DNA of 32,796 nt from Gammaproteobacteria bacterium (GTDB lineage Bacteria > Pseudomonadota > Gammaproteobacteria > GCA-2400775), in contig WGFU01000024.1 in assembly GCA_015492075.1 (NCBI GenBank), positions 1 to 32,796 on the forward strand, in the 5' to 3' direction. A program made the position numbers and the translations under genes. Shown piece after piece: positions 25,287 to 32,796 of the stretch. Below the pieces are notes generated by a model, which was not told the DNA's origin, made no database searches, and saw only the letters and a program-made list of their open reading frames with translations. Numbering within the stretch: the first letter of the stretch is position 1; each line of letters starts with the position of its first letter.

Positions 25287-26028
25287 GCCAGCACCGCAGA
25301 GCCTTCTGCTCGGTGTCAACATCGATCATATCGCCACTATACGTCAAGCGAGAAAAGGGCGTTATCCTGACCCCGTGCAGGCCGCGATTGAAGCAGAAGA
25401 AGCAGGCGCCGACGGCATCACCTTGCATCTACGTGAAGATCGCCGCCACATTCAAGATCGCGACGTTCGCATGCTGAAGGAGATTTTACAGACGCGCATG
25501 AATCTTGAAATGGCGGTGACCGAGGAGATGGTGGCCATTGCCTGCCGCGTTAAGCCGCAGCATTGTTGCCTGGTGCCTGAGCGCAGAGAAGAACTCACCA
25601 CAGAAGGTGGCCTTGATGTGCTGTCACATATTGGCCGTATTCGTGATGCCTGCGCCACCCTTGCCGCCAGCGATATCGAAGTGTCTCTATTTATCGACCC
25701 CGATAAAACGCAGATTGAAGCCGCTGTGGCGGCGGATGCACCTGCCATAGAGATTCACACCGGCCATTATGCCGAAGCGAAAACTCCCTCCGAACGCAAG
25801 CGCGAGCTGGCACGTATTGCTGGCGCAGTTCACCATGGCTGGCAATTAGGTTTAATAGTGAATGCCGGACACGGGCTGGATTATCAAAATATCAAACCGG
25901 TGGCCGCCTTGCCCGCAATTAACGAGCTGAATATTGGACATGCCATTGTTGCGCGCGCCTTATTCACCGGCTTGAAGAGCGCCGTGCGTGACATGCGCAG
26001 CCTCATGCTTGAGGCGCGCAACCGGTGA
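25276..26028 (+). CDS. pdxJ: Pyridoxine 5'-phosphate synthase
   Basis: The product is 250 aa. It joins 1-deoxyxylulose 5-phosphate with 3-amino-2-oxopropyl phosphate to form pyridoxine phosphate, the last step of de novo vitamin B6 synthesis in the DXP-dependent pathway. Motifs are [20 protein letters not shown] (phosphate and substrate binding), [30 protein letters not shown] and the C-terminal [16 protein letters not shown]. The TIM-barrel length is normal. GAGG precedes ATG 25276, which lies inside the end of recO. It is followed by acpS with a 4-base overlap, a pairing also found in E. coli. Confidence 0.97.
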   Translation: MTTKPAPQSLLLGVNIDHIATIRQARKGRYPDPVQAAIEAEEAGADGITLHLREDRRHIQDRDVRMLKEILQTRMNLEMAVTEEMVAIACRVKPQHCCLVPERREELTTEGGLDVLSHIGRIRDACATLAASDIEVSLFIDPDKTQIEAAVAADAPAIEIHTGHYAEAKTPSERKRELARIAGAVHHGWQLGLIVNAGHGLDYQNIKPVAALPAINELNIGHAIVARALFTGLKSAVRDMRSLMLEARNR

Positions 26029-26423
26029 TTTTTGGTATCGGCACCGATATTGTTGATATCGAGCGTATAGATAAAGCTATCGCCCGTTTTGGTCCACGTC
26101 TTGCGCAGCGCCTGTTAAGTGAGAGCGAGCTGCGCGAATACCAATCCTCCTCCCGACCATCGGCTTTTCTGGCCAAGCGCTTTGCCGCCAAGGAGGCAAC
26201 AGCCAAAGCCATAGGGCTTGGTTTTCGCCAAGGTCTCCGACCATCACATATTAGCGTTCAGCACGATGCTACAGGTCGACCAGGCATACAACTATTAAGC
26301 AGGGCAAGCGTGATTGCCGCCGATAAAGGTATTACCCACGTTTACCTCAGCCTCGCTGATGAGCGACACTATGCGATAGCCTTTGCTACAGCGACGACTA
26401 AAGAGTCAGCAATAACTACTTGA
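26025..26423 (+). CDS. acpS: Holo-[acyl-carrier-protein] synthase
   Basis: The product is 132 aa. It transfers 4'-phosphopantetheine from CoA to acyl carrier protein, activating fatty acid synthesis. Motifs are [14 protein letters not shown] (Asp8, metal ligand) and [16 protein letters not shown] (Glu57, metal ligand; Lys in the KEA motif). It uses a GTG start overlapping the pdxJ stop as GTGA. The -35 box of the tRNA promoter overlaps its stop codon. Closely packed genes on both sides leave no room for its own promoter, so it depends on upstream transcription. Confidence 0.96.
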   Translation: MIFGIGTDIVDIERIDKAIARFGPRLAQRLLSESELREYQSSSRPSAFLAKRFAAKEATAKAIGLGFRQGLRPSHISVQHDATGRPGIQLLSRASVIAADKGITHVYLSLADERHYAIAFATATTKESAITT

Positions 26424-26449
26424 ATAATGATGGCATTTTCCTTTATACT
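26420..26449 (+). promoter_or_regulatory. Sigma-70 promoter of the initiator tRNA/rimP-nusA-infB operon
   Basis: TTGAAT (26420-26425) and TATACT (26444-26449), 18 bases apart, end 12 bases before the mature tRNA. A GC-containing GCCTC discriminator follows the -10, which is typical of growth-rate-regulated stable-RNA promoters. The -35 box overlaps the acpS stop codon TGA (26421-26423). Confidence 0.7.
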
Positions 26450-26461
26450 TTGCCTCTTCGT

Positions 26462-26538
<77 letters not shown>

Positions 26539-26768
26539 ACAACGATTACCAATAGTTTCTTATCTATTTAGTTGTCTAAGCCGATTTATTTCAATCTGCT
26601 GTGATCACATAGCGATCTTTTATTCTAGCCAGCTTCTTGGTCTAATTGGCAGTCTACGGATGCGTGTCCACGAGGCTGCTGGCCTGAATCTCTTCTATTC
26701 GTCTTAAGCTATTGTATTTTTTCCCGAATTTCCTATAATAGGCGGGATTTCCAACGTAGTTTTGTAGG

Positions 26769-26790
26769 TGGGCCTTTAGGCCCATTTTTT
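26769..26790 (+). terminator. Rho-independent terminator/attenuator in the rimP leader
   Basis: TGGGCC (26769-26774) pairs with GGCCCA (26779-26784) around a short TTTA loop, followed by TTTTTT (26785-26790). It lies between the tRNA and rimP, 20 bases before the rimP start. A strong terminator at this place would end most tRNA transcripts and let only some polymerase enter rimP-nusA-infB. The rest of the gap from 26539 shows no other clear gene or RNA. Confidence 0.85.
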
Positions 26791-26810
26791 GTTTGAGGAG
26801 TTGATGAGCG

Positions 26811-27266
26811 ATGCGTAGTGCTCCACCGCGAGTATGCGAGTGTATAGAGCCGGCGGTCACCGGGCTGGGTTACGAGTTTGTCGGGGCCGAGTATGTCTGC
26901 GAGTCAGGTCAGCGTGTGTTGCGGGTTTACATCGACGCCGAAAGTGGTGTGAATGTGGATGATTGTGCCAAGGTCAGTCATCAGGTCAGCGGGGTGCTGG
27001 ATGTTGAAGACCCGATTCGAGAGGTGTATACACTGGAAGTGTCGTCGCCTGGAATCGACCGGCCGTTGTTTACACCACAGCAATTTGAATGCTTTGTTGG
27101 TGAGGTAATTCGCCTAAAGTTGAATGTGGCAGTACTTGGACGTAGGAATTTTACTGGTGAATTGATGCAGACCACTGATGCTGGCGTGGTGGTTAGCGTT
27201 GACGGTGAAGCCTATGACATCGACTGGTCGCTAATTAACGAGGCGCGGTTGGTGGCTCAGTTTTAA
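26811..27266 (+). CDS. rimP: Ribosome maturation factor RimP
   Basis: The product is 151 aa and acts in the cytoplasm on 30S subunit assembly. The N-terminal domain has CIEPAVTGLGYEFVGAEYVC and VLRVYIDAESGVNVDDCAKV; the conserved YTLEVSSPGIDRPLFTPQQF motif follows, then a C-terminal beta domain ending DIDWSLINEARLV. GAGGAG (26795-26800) lies 10 bases before ATG 26811. An earlier ATG at 26804 is out of frame and stops after four codons. It is the first protein gene of the rimP-nusA-infB-rbfA-truB-rpsO series. Confidence 0.95.
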   Translation: MRSAPPRVCECIEPAVTGLGYEFVGAEYVCESGQRVLRVYIDAESGVNVDDCAKVSHQVSGVLDVEDPIREVYTLEVSSPGIDRPLFTPQQFECFVGEVIRLKLNVAVLGRRNFTGELMQTTDAGVVVSVDGEAYDIDWSLINEARLVAQF

Positions 27267-27329
27267 TTGGTAGTGCATAGTTGTTGCAATTTATTCGCGT
27301 GATGGCGAGTTTTTTAGGTAATTAAGGTA

Positions 27330-28826
27330 ATGAATAAAGAGATTTTGATGGTTGTCGATTCCGTCTCTAACGAGCGCGGTGTAAGCAAGGACGTCATATT
27401 TGAAGCCATAGAGCTCGCCTTGGCGACTGCGACCAAAAAACCCAATCGCCTGGATATTGATGCACGTGTTGCTATTGATCGTGCAACAGGCAACTACGAA
27501 ACGTTTCGTCGCTGGTTGGTGGTCGATGATGAGCAGGAGCTTGAGCTGCCTGATCAACAAATTCATTTGTCTGACGCGCGTAAGCAAGACCCTGCAATAG
27601 AAGTCGGCGACTTTATCGAAGAGCCGATCGAATCGGTTGCGTTTGGTCGTATCGCAGCGCAAACCGCAAAACAAGTCATTGTGCAAAAGGTGCGCGAGGC
27701 CGAGCGAGCGCAAGTGCTTGATGCTTACAAAGATCGCGTTGGTGAATTGCTGACGGGTGTCGTCAAGCGTTTGGATCGTGGTAATGTCATTATGGATCTT
27801 GGCGGCAATGCCGAGGCCATCATTATGAGAGAAGATCTGATTCCTCGCGAGGCGGTACGTACTGGCGATCGTATTCGCGGTTACTTAAAAGAGATTCGTG
27901 CAGAAACGCGTGGGCCACAATTATTTGTGAGTCGCGTTGTGCCCGAAATGTTGATTGAGCTATTTAAGTTGGAAGTGCCTGAAGTGGGTGAAGAGCTAAT
28001 CGAGATTATTGGTGCGGCACGCGACCCTGGTTCTCGCGCTAAAATTGCTGTGCGTTCCCATGATTCGCGCATTGATCCTGTCGGTGCTTGTGTCGGCATG
28101 CGTGGTTCGCGTGTGCAAGCGGTTTCTAATGAACTCGCGGGTGAGCGTGTCGATATCATTTTGTATGATGAGAATCCGGCACAGTATGTCATTAACGCCA
28201 TGGCGCCAGCAGATGTCACCTCTATTGTGGTTGACGAGGACTTGAACAGTGTTGATATCGCCGTTAGCGAAGCTAATCTGTCGCAGGCTATTGGACGCGG
28301 CGGCCAGAATGTTCGTTTGGCGAGCCAGCTGACTGGTTGGGAGCTCAACGTCATGAATGAGACTGATGCCCAGCAAAAAGGCGAGGCAGAGGCAGAGGCA
28401 ACCCAAGCGATGTTTGTCGAGAAGCTCAATGTCGATGAAGACGTTGCGATGATTCTGGTGCAGGAAGGTTTTACCACGCTGGACGAGATCGCTTACGTGC
28501 CTGAATCTGAAATGCTTGCCATCGAAGAGTTCGATGAAGAGACGGTAGAGGAATTACGCCGACGTTCGCGTGATATTTTGATTACCAAGGCGATTGCTGA
28601 TGAGGAAATTTTCTCTACCGCGACGCCTGCGCAAGACTTGCTTAATCTTGAAGGTATGGACGAGCGTCTTGCTCACGTTCTTGCTGGACGTGGTGTCGTG
28701 ACGCAAGAAGACCTTGCCGAACAGTCTGTTGATGAGCTAACAGATATTGATGGCCTCGATGCGGAGCGCGCCGCTCAATTGATTATGGCTGCACGGGCGC
28801 CGTGGTTTGCCGAGGAGGAAAATTAA
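27330..28826 (+). CDS. nusA: Transcription termination/antitermination protein NusA
   Basis: The product is 498 aa and binds RNA polymerase and RNA to control pausing, termination and antitermination. Domains in order: N-terminal polymerase-binding domain (about 1-125, [20 protein letters not shown]), S1 domain (about 135-200, [20 protein letters not shown]), two KH domains ([40 protein letters not shown]) and two C-terminal acidic AR repeats (about 365-495). Length matches E. coli NusA. TAAGG precedes the ATG. In E. coli NusA regulates its own operon, and the leader hairpin upstream of rimP would suit that. Confidence 0.97.
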   Translation: MNKEILMVVDSVSNERGVSKDVIFEAIELALATATKKPNRLDIDARVAIDRATGNYETFRRWLVVDDEQELELPDQQIHLSDARKQDPAIEVGDFIEEPIESVAFGRIAAQTAKQVIVQKVREAERAQVLDAYKDRVGELLTGVVKRLDRGNVIMDLGGNAEAIIMREDLIPREAVRTGDRIRGYLKEIRAETRGPQLFVSRVVPEMLIELFKLEVPEVGEELIEIIGAARDPGSRAKIAVRSHDSRIDPVGACVGMRGSRVQAVSNELAGERVDIILYDENPAQYVINAMAPADVTSIVVDEDLNSVDIAVSEANLSQAIGRGGQNVRLASQLTGWELNVMNETDAQQKGEAEAEATQAMFVEKLNVDEDVAMILVQEGFTTLDEIAYVPESEMLAIEEFDEETVEELRRRSRDILITKAIADEEIFSTATPAQDLLNLEGMDERLAHVLAGRGVVTQEDLAEQSVDELTDIDGLDAERAAQLIMAARAPWFAEEEN

Positions 28827-28832
28827 GCAGCC

Positions 28833-31358
28833 ATGGCTGATGTAACCGTAAAAGAATTCGCTGGTGTTGTCGGGATTCCCGTTGATCGTTTGTTGGCGCA
28901 ACTCAGTAGTGCCGGCATTAAGATTGAAAAGGCCGATGATAAAATTACCGATAAGGAAAAAACAGCCTTATTGACTTATTTGCGTGAACTGCATGGTGCT
29001 AAAGGCAATGCCGACGCGGGGCCTAGTCGTATTACTCTGAAGCGTAAAACGGTCAGTGAAATTCGTCAGCCTATTGTCACACCTCGTCCTGTAGCGGGTG
29101 GCCGGGCGACACCGCAAAACCGCAGCCGTACTATTAACGTCGAGGTGCGCAAAAAACGCACTTATGTAAAACGCGAAGAAGTGTTGGCAGAAGAGGAAGA
29201 TCGTCTTAAATCTCTAAAAGAAGAGCGCCAGCGTGAGTTGGAAGAAGCCGCTCCGCCTCCTCTACCACCTGAGGTTACAGAGCCAGAAGTTGAGCCTGAG
29301 CTGAAAGTCAAAGAAGTTGCCGCAGAAGTGGCGGAACCTGCTCCTAGCGAAGCGCCTGTTGCAGAAGCTAAGCAGCCTGAACCTGCTGCGCCAGCAGCAG
29401 TCCCGGCCGCTGCGGATAAGAAAGAGCGTAAAGAGAGAAAGCGCGGCGGTAAATCGTCGGAGCGTGGTGGCAAGCGTGGTGAGAAAGAGTTGCATATTGC
29501 CTCAAACAAGGTTGCACGTAAGCGTAAAGCTGTGCGCAAGCCACGTCGGGGCTCGATCTCGAGTGGCGATGGTAAGCATGGTTTTGAAATGCCAACAGCC
29601 CCGGTTACACGTGAAGTGGTGATTCCCGAAACCATCACCGTATCCGGCTTGGCTCAGGGTATGGCGGTTAAGGTTGCCGAAGTCATTAAATATTTGATGA
29701 GCATGGGCACCATGGCCACGATTAACCAGGTCCTTGACCAAGAAACCGCAGCCGTTATTGTAGAAGACATGGGACACATCCCTAAAATGCTTAACGAAGC
29801 GGAGCTGGAAGAGTCCGTGTTGGACGTTGAAGATAACAGTGCCGAGAAATTGTCGCGCGCGCCAGTGGTGACCATCATGGGTCATGTTGACCATGGGAAG
29901 ACCTCTTTGCTTGATTACATACGCTCCAGCAAGGTGGCCTCGGGTGAGGCTGGTGGTATCACCCAACACATTGGTGCCTACCGAGTCAAAACGGCAAAAG
30001 GTATGATCGCATTTTTGGATACCCCGGGCCATGCAGCGTTTACTGCCATGCGTGCTCGCGGCGCTCAGGCGACTGATATAGTTATTTTGGTGGTCGCTGC
30101 TGATGATGGTGTTATGCCACAGACTATCGAAGCGATTCAGCATGCCAAGGCGGCTGGCGTACCGATGATTGTTGCCATCAATAAGGTGGATAAAACTGAT
30201 GCCGACCCGGATCGAGTCAAGCAAGAATTAGGCAAACACGAAGTCATTCCCGAAGATTGGGGTGGTGACGTGATGTTTGTCAATGTTTCGGCCAAAACCG
30301 GTGAGGGCATAGATGCCCTGCTTGATGCTGTGCTATTACAGGCCGAGCTAATGGAATTGACCGCAGCCGTAGACCAGCGTGCAAGTGGCGTTGTCATTGA
30401 ATCGACGCTGGATCGCGGTCGCGGTCCGGTTGCTACAGTGCTAGTACAAAGCGGCACCTTACGTAAAGGGGATATTCTGCTTTGTGGCAATGAGTACGGT
30501 TCGGTCAGAGCTATGTACGATGAGCAAGGTCGACAAGTCAACTCGGCAGGCCCTTCTACCCCTGTTGTTGTGCTGGGTTTGTCAGGTGCACCGAATGCCG
30601 GTGATGATGCTGTTTCGGTTGCCGAAGAGCGCGTGGCGAGAGAGATTGCCGAATCGCGCCAGGGCAAGCATCGTGACCTTAAGCTGGCTAAACAGCAGGC
30701 AGCGCGCCTGGATGATATGTTTAATCGTATGGGCAAAGCGGATGTTGGCTTTTTAAATATTCTGTTCAAGGCCGATGTGCAAGGTTCGGTTGAGGCACTA
30801 AGAGACTCTTTGACCAAGCTTTCTAATAACGAAGTTCAGGTCAAGATCGTGGCCTGTGGTGTTGGTGGCATTAACGAGTCCGATATCAATCTGGCCTTGG
30901 CTTCCGACGCGATTGTGATCGGTTTTAACGTGCGCGCCGATGCCACAGCGCGGCGTCTATGCCAGGAAGCGTCGATGGAGCTTAACTATTACAGTGTTAT
31001 CTATGAAGTGATTGATGATGTTAAGGCGGCACTTTCCGGTATGCTTGCACCCGAGATTCGCGAGGAAATTATTGGTCTGGCACAAGTACGTGATGTCTTT
31101 AAATCACCGAAGTTTGGTTTGATTGCAGGTTGCATGGTGACAGAGGGAGTGGTTAAACGTAATAGCCCCATTCGTGTGCTGCGTGACAACGTTGTCATTT
31201 ACGAAGGTGAACTTGAGTCATTGCGTCGCTTCAAAGACGACGCCAACGAAGTTAAAAATGGCATGGAGTGCGGTATCGGTGTTAAGAACTATAACGATGT
31301 TAAAGTTGGCGATCAGATCGAAGTCTTCGAGCGTATTTCGGTTAAGCGCACGTTATAG
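28833..31358 (+). CDS. infB: Translation initiation factor IF-2
   Basis: The product is 841 aa. It is a GTPase that brings fMet-tRNA to the 30S subunit and promotes 50S joining. The IF2_N domain is at about 1-50 ([20 protein letters not shown]). A long Lys/Glu/Pro/Ala-rich variable linker runs from about 60 to 260, with Arg/Lys-rich tracts ([20 protein letters not shown]). The G domain carries GHVDHGKT (350-357), DTPGHAAF and NKVD, followed by the domains that bind the ribosome and fMet-tRNA. The ribosome-binding site GAGGAGG lies inside the end of nusA. It shares the operon with the initiator tRNA it binds. Confidence 0.98.
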   Translation: MADVTVKEFAGVVGIPVDRLLAQLSSAGIKIEKADDKITDKEKTALLTYLRELHGAKGNADAGPSRITLKRKTVSEIRQPIVTPRPVAGGRATPQNRSRTINVEVRKKRTYVKREEVLAEEEDRLKSLKEERQRELEEAAPPPLPPEVTEPEVEPELKVKEVAAEVAEPAPSEAPVAEAKQPEPAAPAAVPAAADKKERKERKRGGKSSERGGKRGEKELHIASNKVARKRKAVRKPRRGSISSGDGKHGFEMPTAPVTREVVIPETITVSGLAQGMAVKVAEVIKYLMSMGTMATINQVLDQETAAVIVEDMGHIPKMLNEAELEESVLDVEDNSAEKLSRAPVVTIMGHVDHGKTSLLDYIRSSKVASGEAGGITQHIGAYRVKTAKGMIAFLDTPGHAAFTAMRARGAQATDIVILVVAADDGVMPQTIEAIQHAKAAGVPMIVAINKVDKTDADPDRVKQELGKHEVIPEDWGGDVMFVNVSAKTGEGIDALLDAVLLQAELMELTAAVDQRASGVVIESTLDRGRGPVATVLVQSGTLRKGDILLCGNEYGSVRAMYDEQGRQVNSAGPSTPVVVLGLSGAPNAGDDAVSVAEERVAREIAESRQGKHRDLKLAKQQAARLDDMFNRMGKADVGFLNILFKADVQGSVEALRDSLTKLSNNEVQVKIVACGVGGINESDINLALASDAIVIGFNVRADATARRLCQEASMELNYYSVIYEVIDDVKAALSGMLAPEIREEIIGLAQVRDVFKSPKFGLIAGCMVTEGVVKRNSPIRVLRDNVVIYEGELESLRRFKDDANEVKNGMECGIGVKNYNDVKVGDQIEVFERISVKRTL

Positions 31359-31382
31359 ATACCTTGTTTAGTTGGTTATCTA

Positions 31383-31772
31383 GTGAAAGACTTTAATCGT
31401 AGTGATCGCGTTGCAGAACAGCTTAAGCGCGAACTGGCGAATTTGATTCGTAATGAGAGCCGTGATCCGCGTTTTGCATCATTTACCATTACCGCTGTGC
31501 GCGTTGCGCGTGATTTATCGCGCGCAAAGATTTATTTGACCAGTATTAACGGCGAAAATAACAGTGCTGATGCAGTTAAGGCTATTAATAAGGCTGCCAA
31601 CTTCTTTCGGCACGAATTAAAATCACGTTTGTTACTGCGCGTCATCCCACAGCTACACTTTGTTTATGATGAGTCCATCGAGCGTGCTTCATACATGACC
31701 AACTTGATTGAAAAAACCGTGGCTGATGATGTTGCTCACGCGTCCACCGAGCTGGAAAAAGACGATAAATAA
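31383..31772 (+). CDS. rbfA: 30S ribosome-binding factor RbfA
   Basis: The product is 129 aa with a KH-like fold. It binds the 16S rRNA 5' region during late 30S assembly and cold adaptation. The motifs NRSDRVAEQLKRELANLIRN, DPRFASFTITAVRVARDLSR, KIYLTS and PQLHFVYDESIERASYMTNL are typical. It uses a GTG start at 31383, with only a weak ribosome-binding site (GGTTATCTA). It lies between infB and truB with gaps of 24 and 8 bases, so co-transcription is likely. Confidence 0.95.
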   Translation: MKDFNRSDRVAEQLKRELANLIRNESRDPRFASFTITAVRVARDLSRAKIYLTSINGENNSADAVKAINKAANFFRHELKSRLLLRVIPQLHFVYDESIERASYMTNLIEKTVADDVAHASTELEKDDK

Positions 31773-31780
31773 GCCTGTGT

Positions 31781-32698
31781 ATGTCTAAACCGTTACGTCG
31801 TGCCGTTCACGGTATATTGTTGTTGGACAAGCCAAAGGGCATTAGTTCGAATACCGCCTTGCAACAAGTTAAACGTTTGTTTAACGCGCGTAAGGCGGGT
31901 CATACGGGCAGTCTCGACCCAATGGCGACAGGTATGTTGCCGCTTTGTTTTGGTGAAGCGACCAAGGTTTCCCAGTATCTGATTGATTGCGACAAACGTT
32001 ATCGTGCATCGATGCGTTTAGGCATCACCACCAGTACCGGCGATGCCGAAGGTGATGTGCTGAGTGAAGTGGCGGTTAAAGATATGGACCCGGCACAAAT
32101 TGAAAAGGTATTGGCGAATTTCAGAGGTGATATAGAGCAGATCCCGCCCATGTTTTCAGCCTTAAAGCATCAGGGGAAGCGGCTATACAAGCTGGCCGCA
32201 CAAGGCATCGAAGTTGAGCGGGCGCCACGACCAGTCACTATTTACCAGCTAGATTTTTGCGGTTATCAGGATAATGTCGTGGATTTCGATGTTCATTGTT
32301 CGAAAGGGACTTATATCCGTACCTTAGCCGAAGATATGGGCCAGCAGCTTGGCTGTGGCGCGCACTTGGTGGCTCTGCGCCGCTACGCAGTGGGGAATTA
32401 TACTGATCAAAGACCGGTGACCTTAGACGAGCTGGAATCACTGCGTCGGACTGACAATGGCAGCGCGCTTGATCAGCAGTTATTAGCCTTGGATAGCGGC
32501 TTGACGCATCTACCACGACTGGATTTGAGCGATAATGAGGCGCGTAGGCTGCGTAATGGATTGCGACTTGAGCAGGCAGGGCTGGTTGGTGGCGAGTTAA
32601 TGCGTTTGTATTGTCCAGGTGAAGGATTTTTTGGTTTGGGCGAGCAACGGCCTGATGGTCAGCTCGCCTCACGCCGTATTTTCCATTTTCCCGTTTAA
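31781..32698 (+). CDS. truB: tRNA pseudouridine-55 synthase
   Basis: The product is 305 aa and makes pseudouridine 55 in the T-loop of elongator and initiator tRNAs. The N-terminus GILLLDKPKGISSN and the catalytic motif HTGSLDPMATGMLPLCFGEA (Asp46 nucleophile) are diagnostic. RYRASMRLGITTSTGDAEGD, PPMFSALKHQGKRLYKLA and KGTYIRTLAEDMG follow, then a C-terminal PUA-like domain (about 240-305). It lies 8 bases after rbfA. The initiator tRNA upstream in this window carries the T-loop TTCAAAT it would modify. Confidence 0.97.
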   Translation: MSKPLRRAVHGILLLDKPKGISSNTALQQVKRLFNARKAGHTGSLDPMATGMLPLCFGEATKVSQYLIDCDKRYRASMRLGITTSTGDAEGDVLSEVAVKDMDPAQIEKVLANFRGDIEQIPPMFSALKHQGKRLYKLAAQGIEVERAPRPVTIYQLDFCGYQDNVVDFDVHCSKGTYIRTLAEDMGQQLGCGAHLVALRRYAVGNYTDQRPVTLDELESLRRTDNGSALDQQLLALDSGLTHLPRLDLSDNEARRLRNGLRLEQAGLVGGELMRLYCPGEGFFGLGEQRPDGQLASRRIFHFPV

Positions 32699-32703
32699 AA
32701 TCC

Positions 32704-32732
32704 TTGTTTTACGCGCGTTTGACGAGTAAAAT
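32704..32732 (+). promoter_or_regulatory. Possible promoter of rpsO
   Basis: TTGTTT (32704-32709) and TAAAAT (32727-32732), spaced by 17 bases, lie in the 81-base gap between truB and rpsO. E. coli rpsO also has its own promoter in this gap. The -35 match is moderate (3 of 6) and the -10 good (5 of 6). Confidence 0.45.
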
Positions 32733-32779
32733 AGCGCCGCAAAAGCGTCGATCTATTATTTTGGAGTGTATTGGGTACC

Positions 32780-32796
32780 ATGTCACTGAGTGCTAC
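32780..32796 (+). CDS. rpsO: Ribosomal protein uS15, first residues only (cut by window edge)
   Basis: Only ATG plus about five codons (MSLSAT) are visible. The N-terminus MSLS is that of ribosomal protein S15, and rpsO is the expected gene after truB. GGAG at 32763-32766 may be its ribosome-binding site, although the 13-base spacing is long. S15 binds the 16S rRNA three-way junction. In E. coli it represses its own translation through a leader structure; that leader would lie in 32733-32779 here but cannot be judged by eye. Confidence 0.8.

Noticed and set aside
26626-26690. tRNA-like stretch after the initiator tRNA (TAATTGGCAG and a GCCAGC/GCTGGC pair)
   Set aside because: There is no T-loop GGTTC-type sequence, no anticodon stem and only a 6-bp chance pairing, so it is not a tRNA gene.

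Overview
This window looks like a chromosomal segment of a gammaproteobacterium outside the Enterobacterales, of moderate GC. The grounds are gene order and protein signatures: a complete rpoE-rseA-rseB-rseC-mucD cluster beside nadB, an E. coli-type SdhB with an Asp ligand, sdhE-ygfX, lepA-lepB-rnc-era-recO-pdxJ-acpS, and initiator tRNA (metY)-rimP-nusA-infB-rbfA-truB-rpsO. I cannot name the genus.

Layout. (1) 1-1498 is accessory DNA. The end of an IS3-family element has inserted into an IS4-family transposase gene. Next comes a single small secreted-protein gene flanked by integron attC-like half sites, which looks like an orphan or decaying gene cassette. (2) 1499-4150 is a tightly coupled four-gene cluster: a BtuF-like cobalamin-binding protein without a signal peptide, a Cys-rich CWC/DUF5522 fusion, a DUF71 PP-loop ATPase and a spermidine-synthase-like methyltransferase. 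It is plausibly linked to B12 salvage. (3) 4193-7249 holds a chemoreceptor on the minus strand with its own terminator, then a lipoprotein of the dienelactone hydrolase family. (4) 7256-9744 is a minus-strand run: ygfZ, a membrane-anchored methyltransferase and an unrecognised lipoprotein.

(5) 9861-13723 is sdhCDAB-sdhE-ygfX, the complete succinate dehydrogenase with its flavinylation factor. The YgfZ Fe-S maintenance protein is divergent next door. nadB (13714-15318, minus) converges on ygfX. (6) 15529-19778 is the envelope-stress regulon: sigma-E, its anti-sigma factor, RseB, RseC and a periplasmic protease. A good candidate sigma-E promoter lies in front of rpoE. (7) 19861-26423 is a dense run for translation, secretion, RNA processing and cofactors, in which most stop and start codons overlap. 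(8) 26420-32796 is the metY-rimP-nusA-infB-rbfA-truB-rpsO translation/transcription operon, cut off at the sixth codon of rpsO.

Most of the window is conserved housekeeping DNA. I found no clearly new defence system, CRISPR array or biosynthetic cluster. The places most worth a second look are the cassette at 892-1370, the cluster at 1499-4150, the arrangement of SDH maturation genes and a U1-U72 mismatch in the initiator tRNA. Several starts were moved from the longest reading frame on ribosome-binding-site, overlap or signal-peptide grounds: the cassette gene, the CWC gene, the spermidine-synthase-like gene, sdhA, sdhB and rseB.
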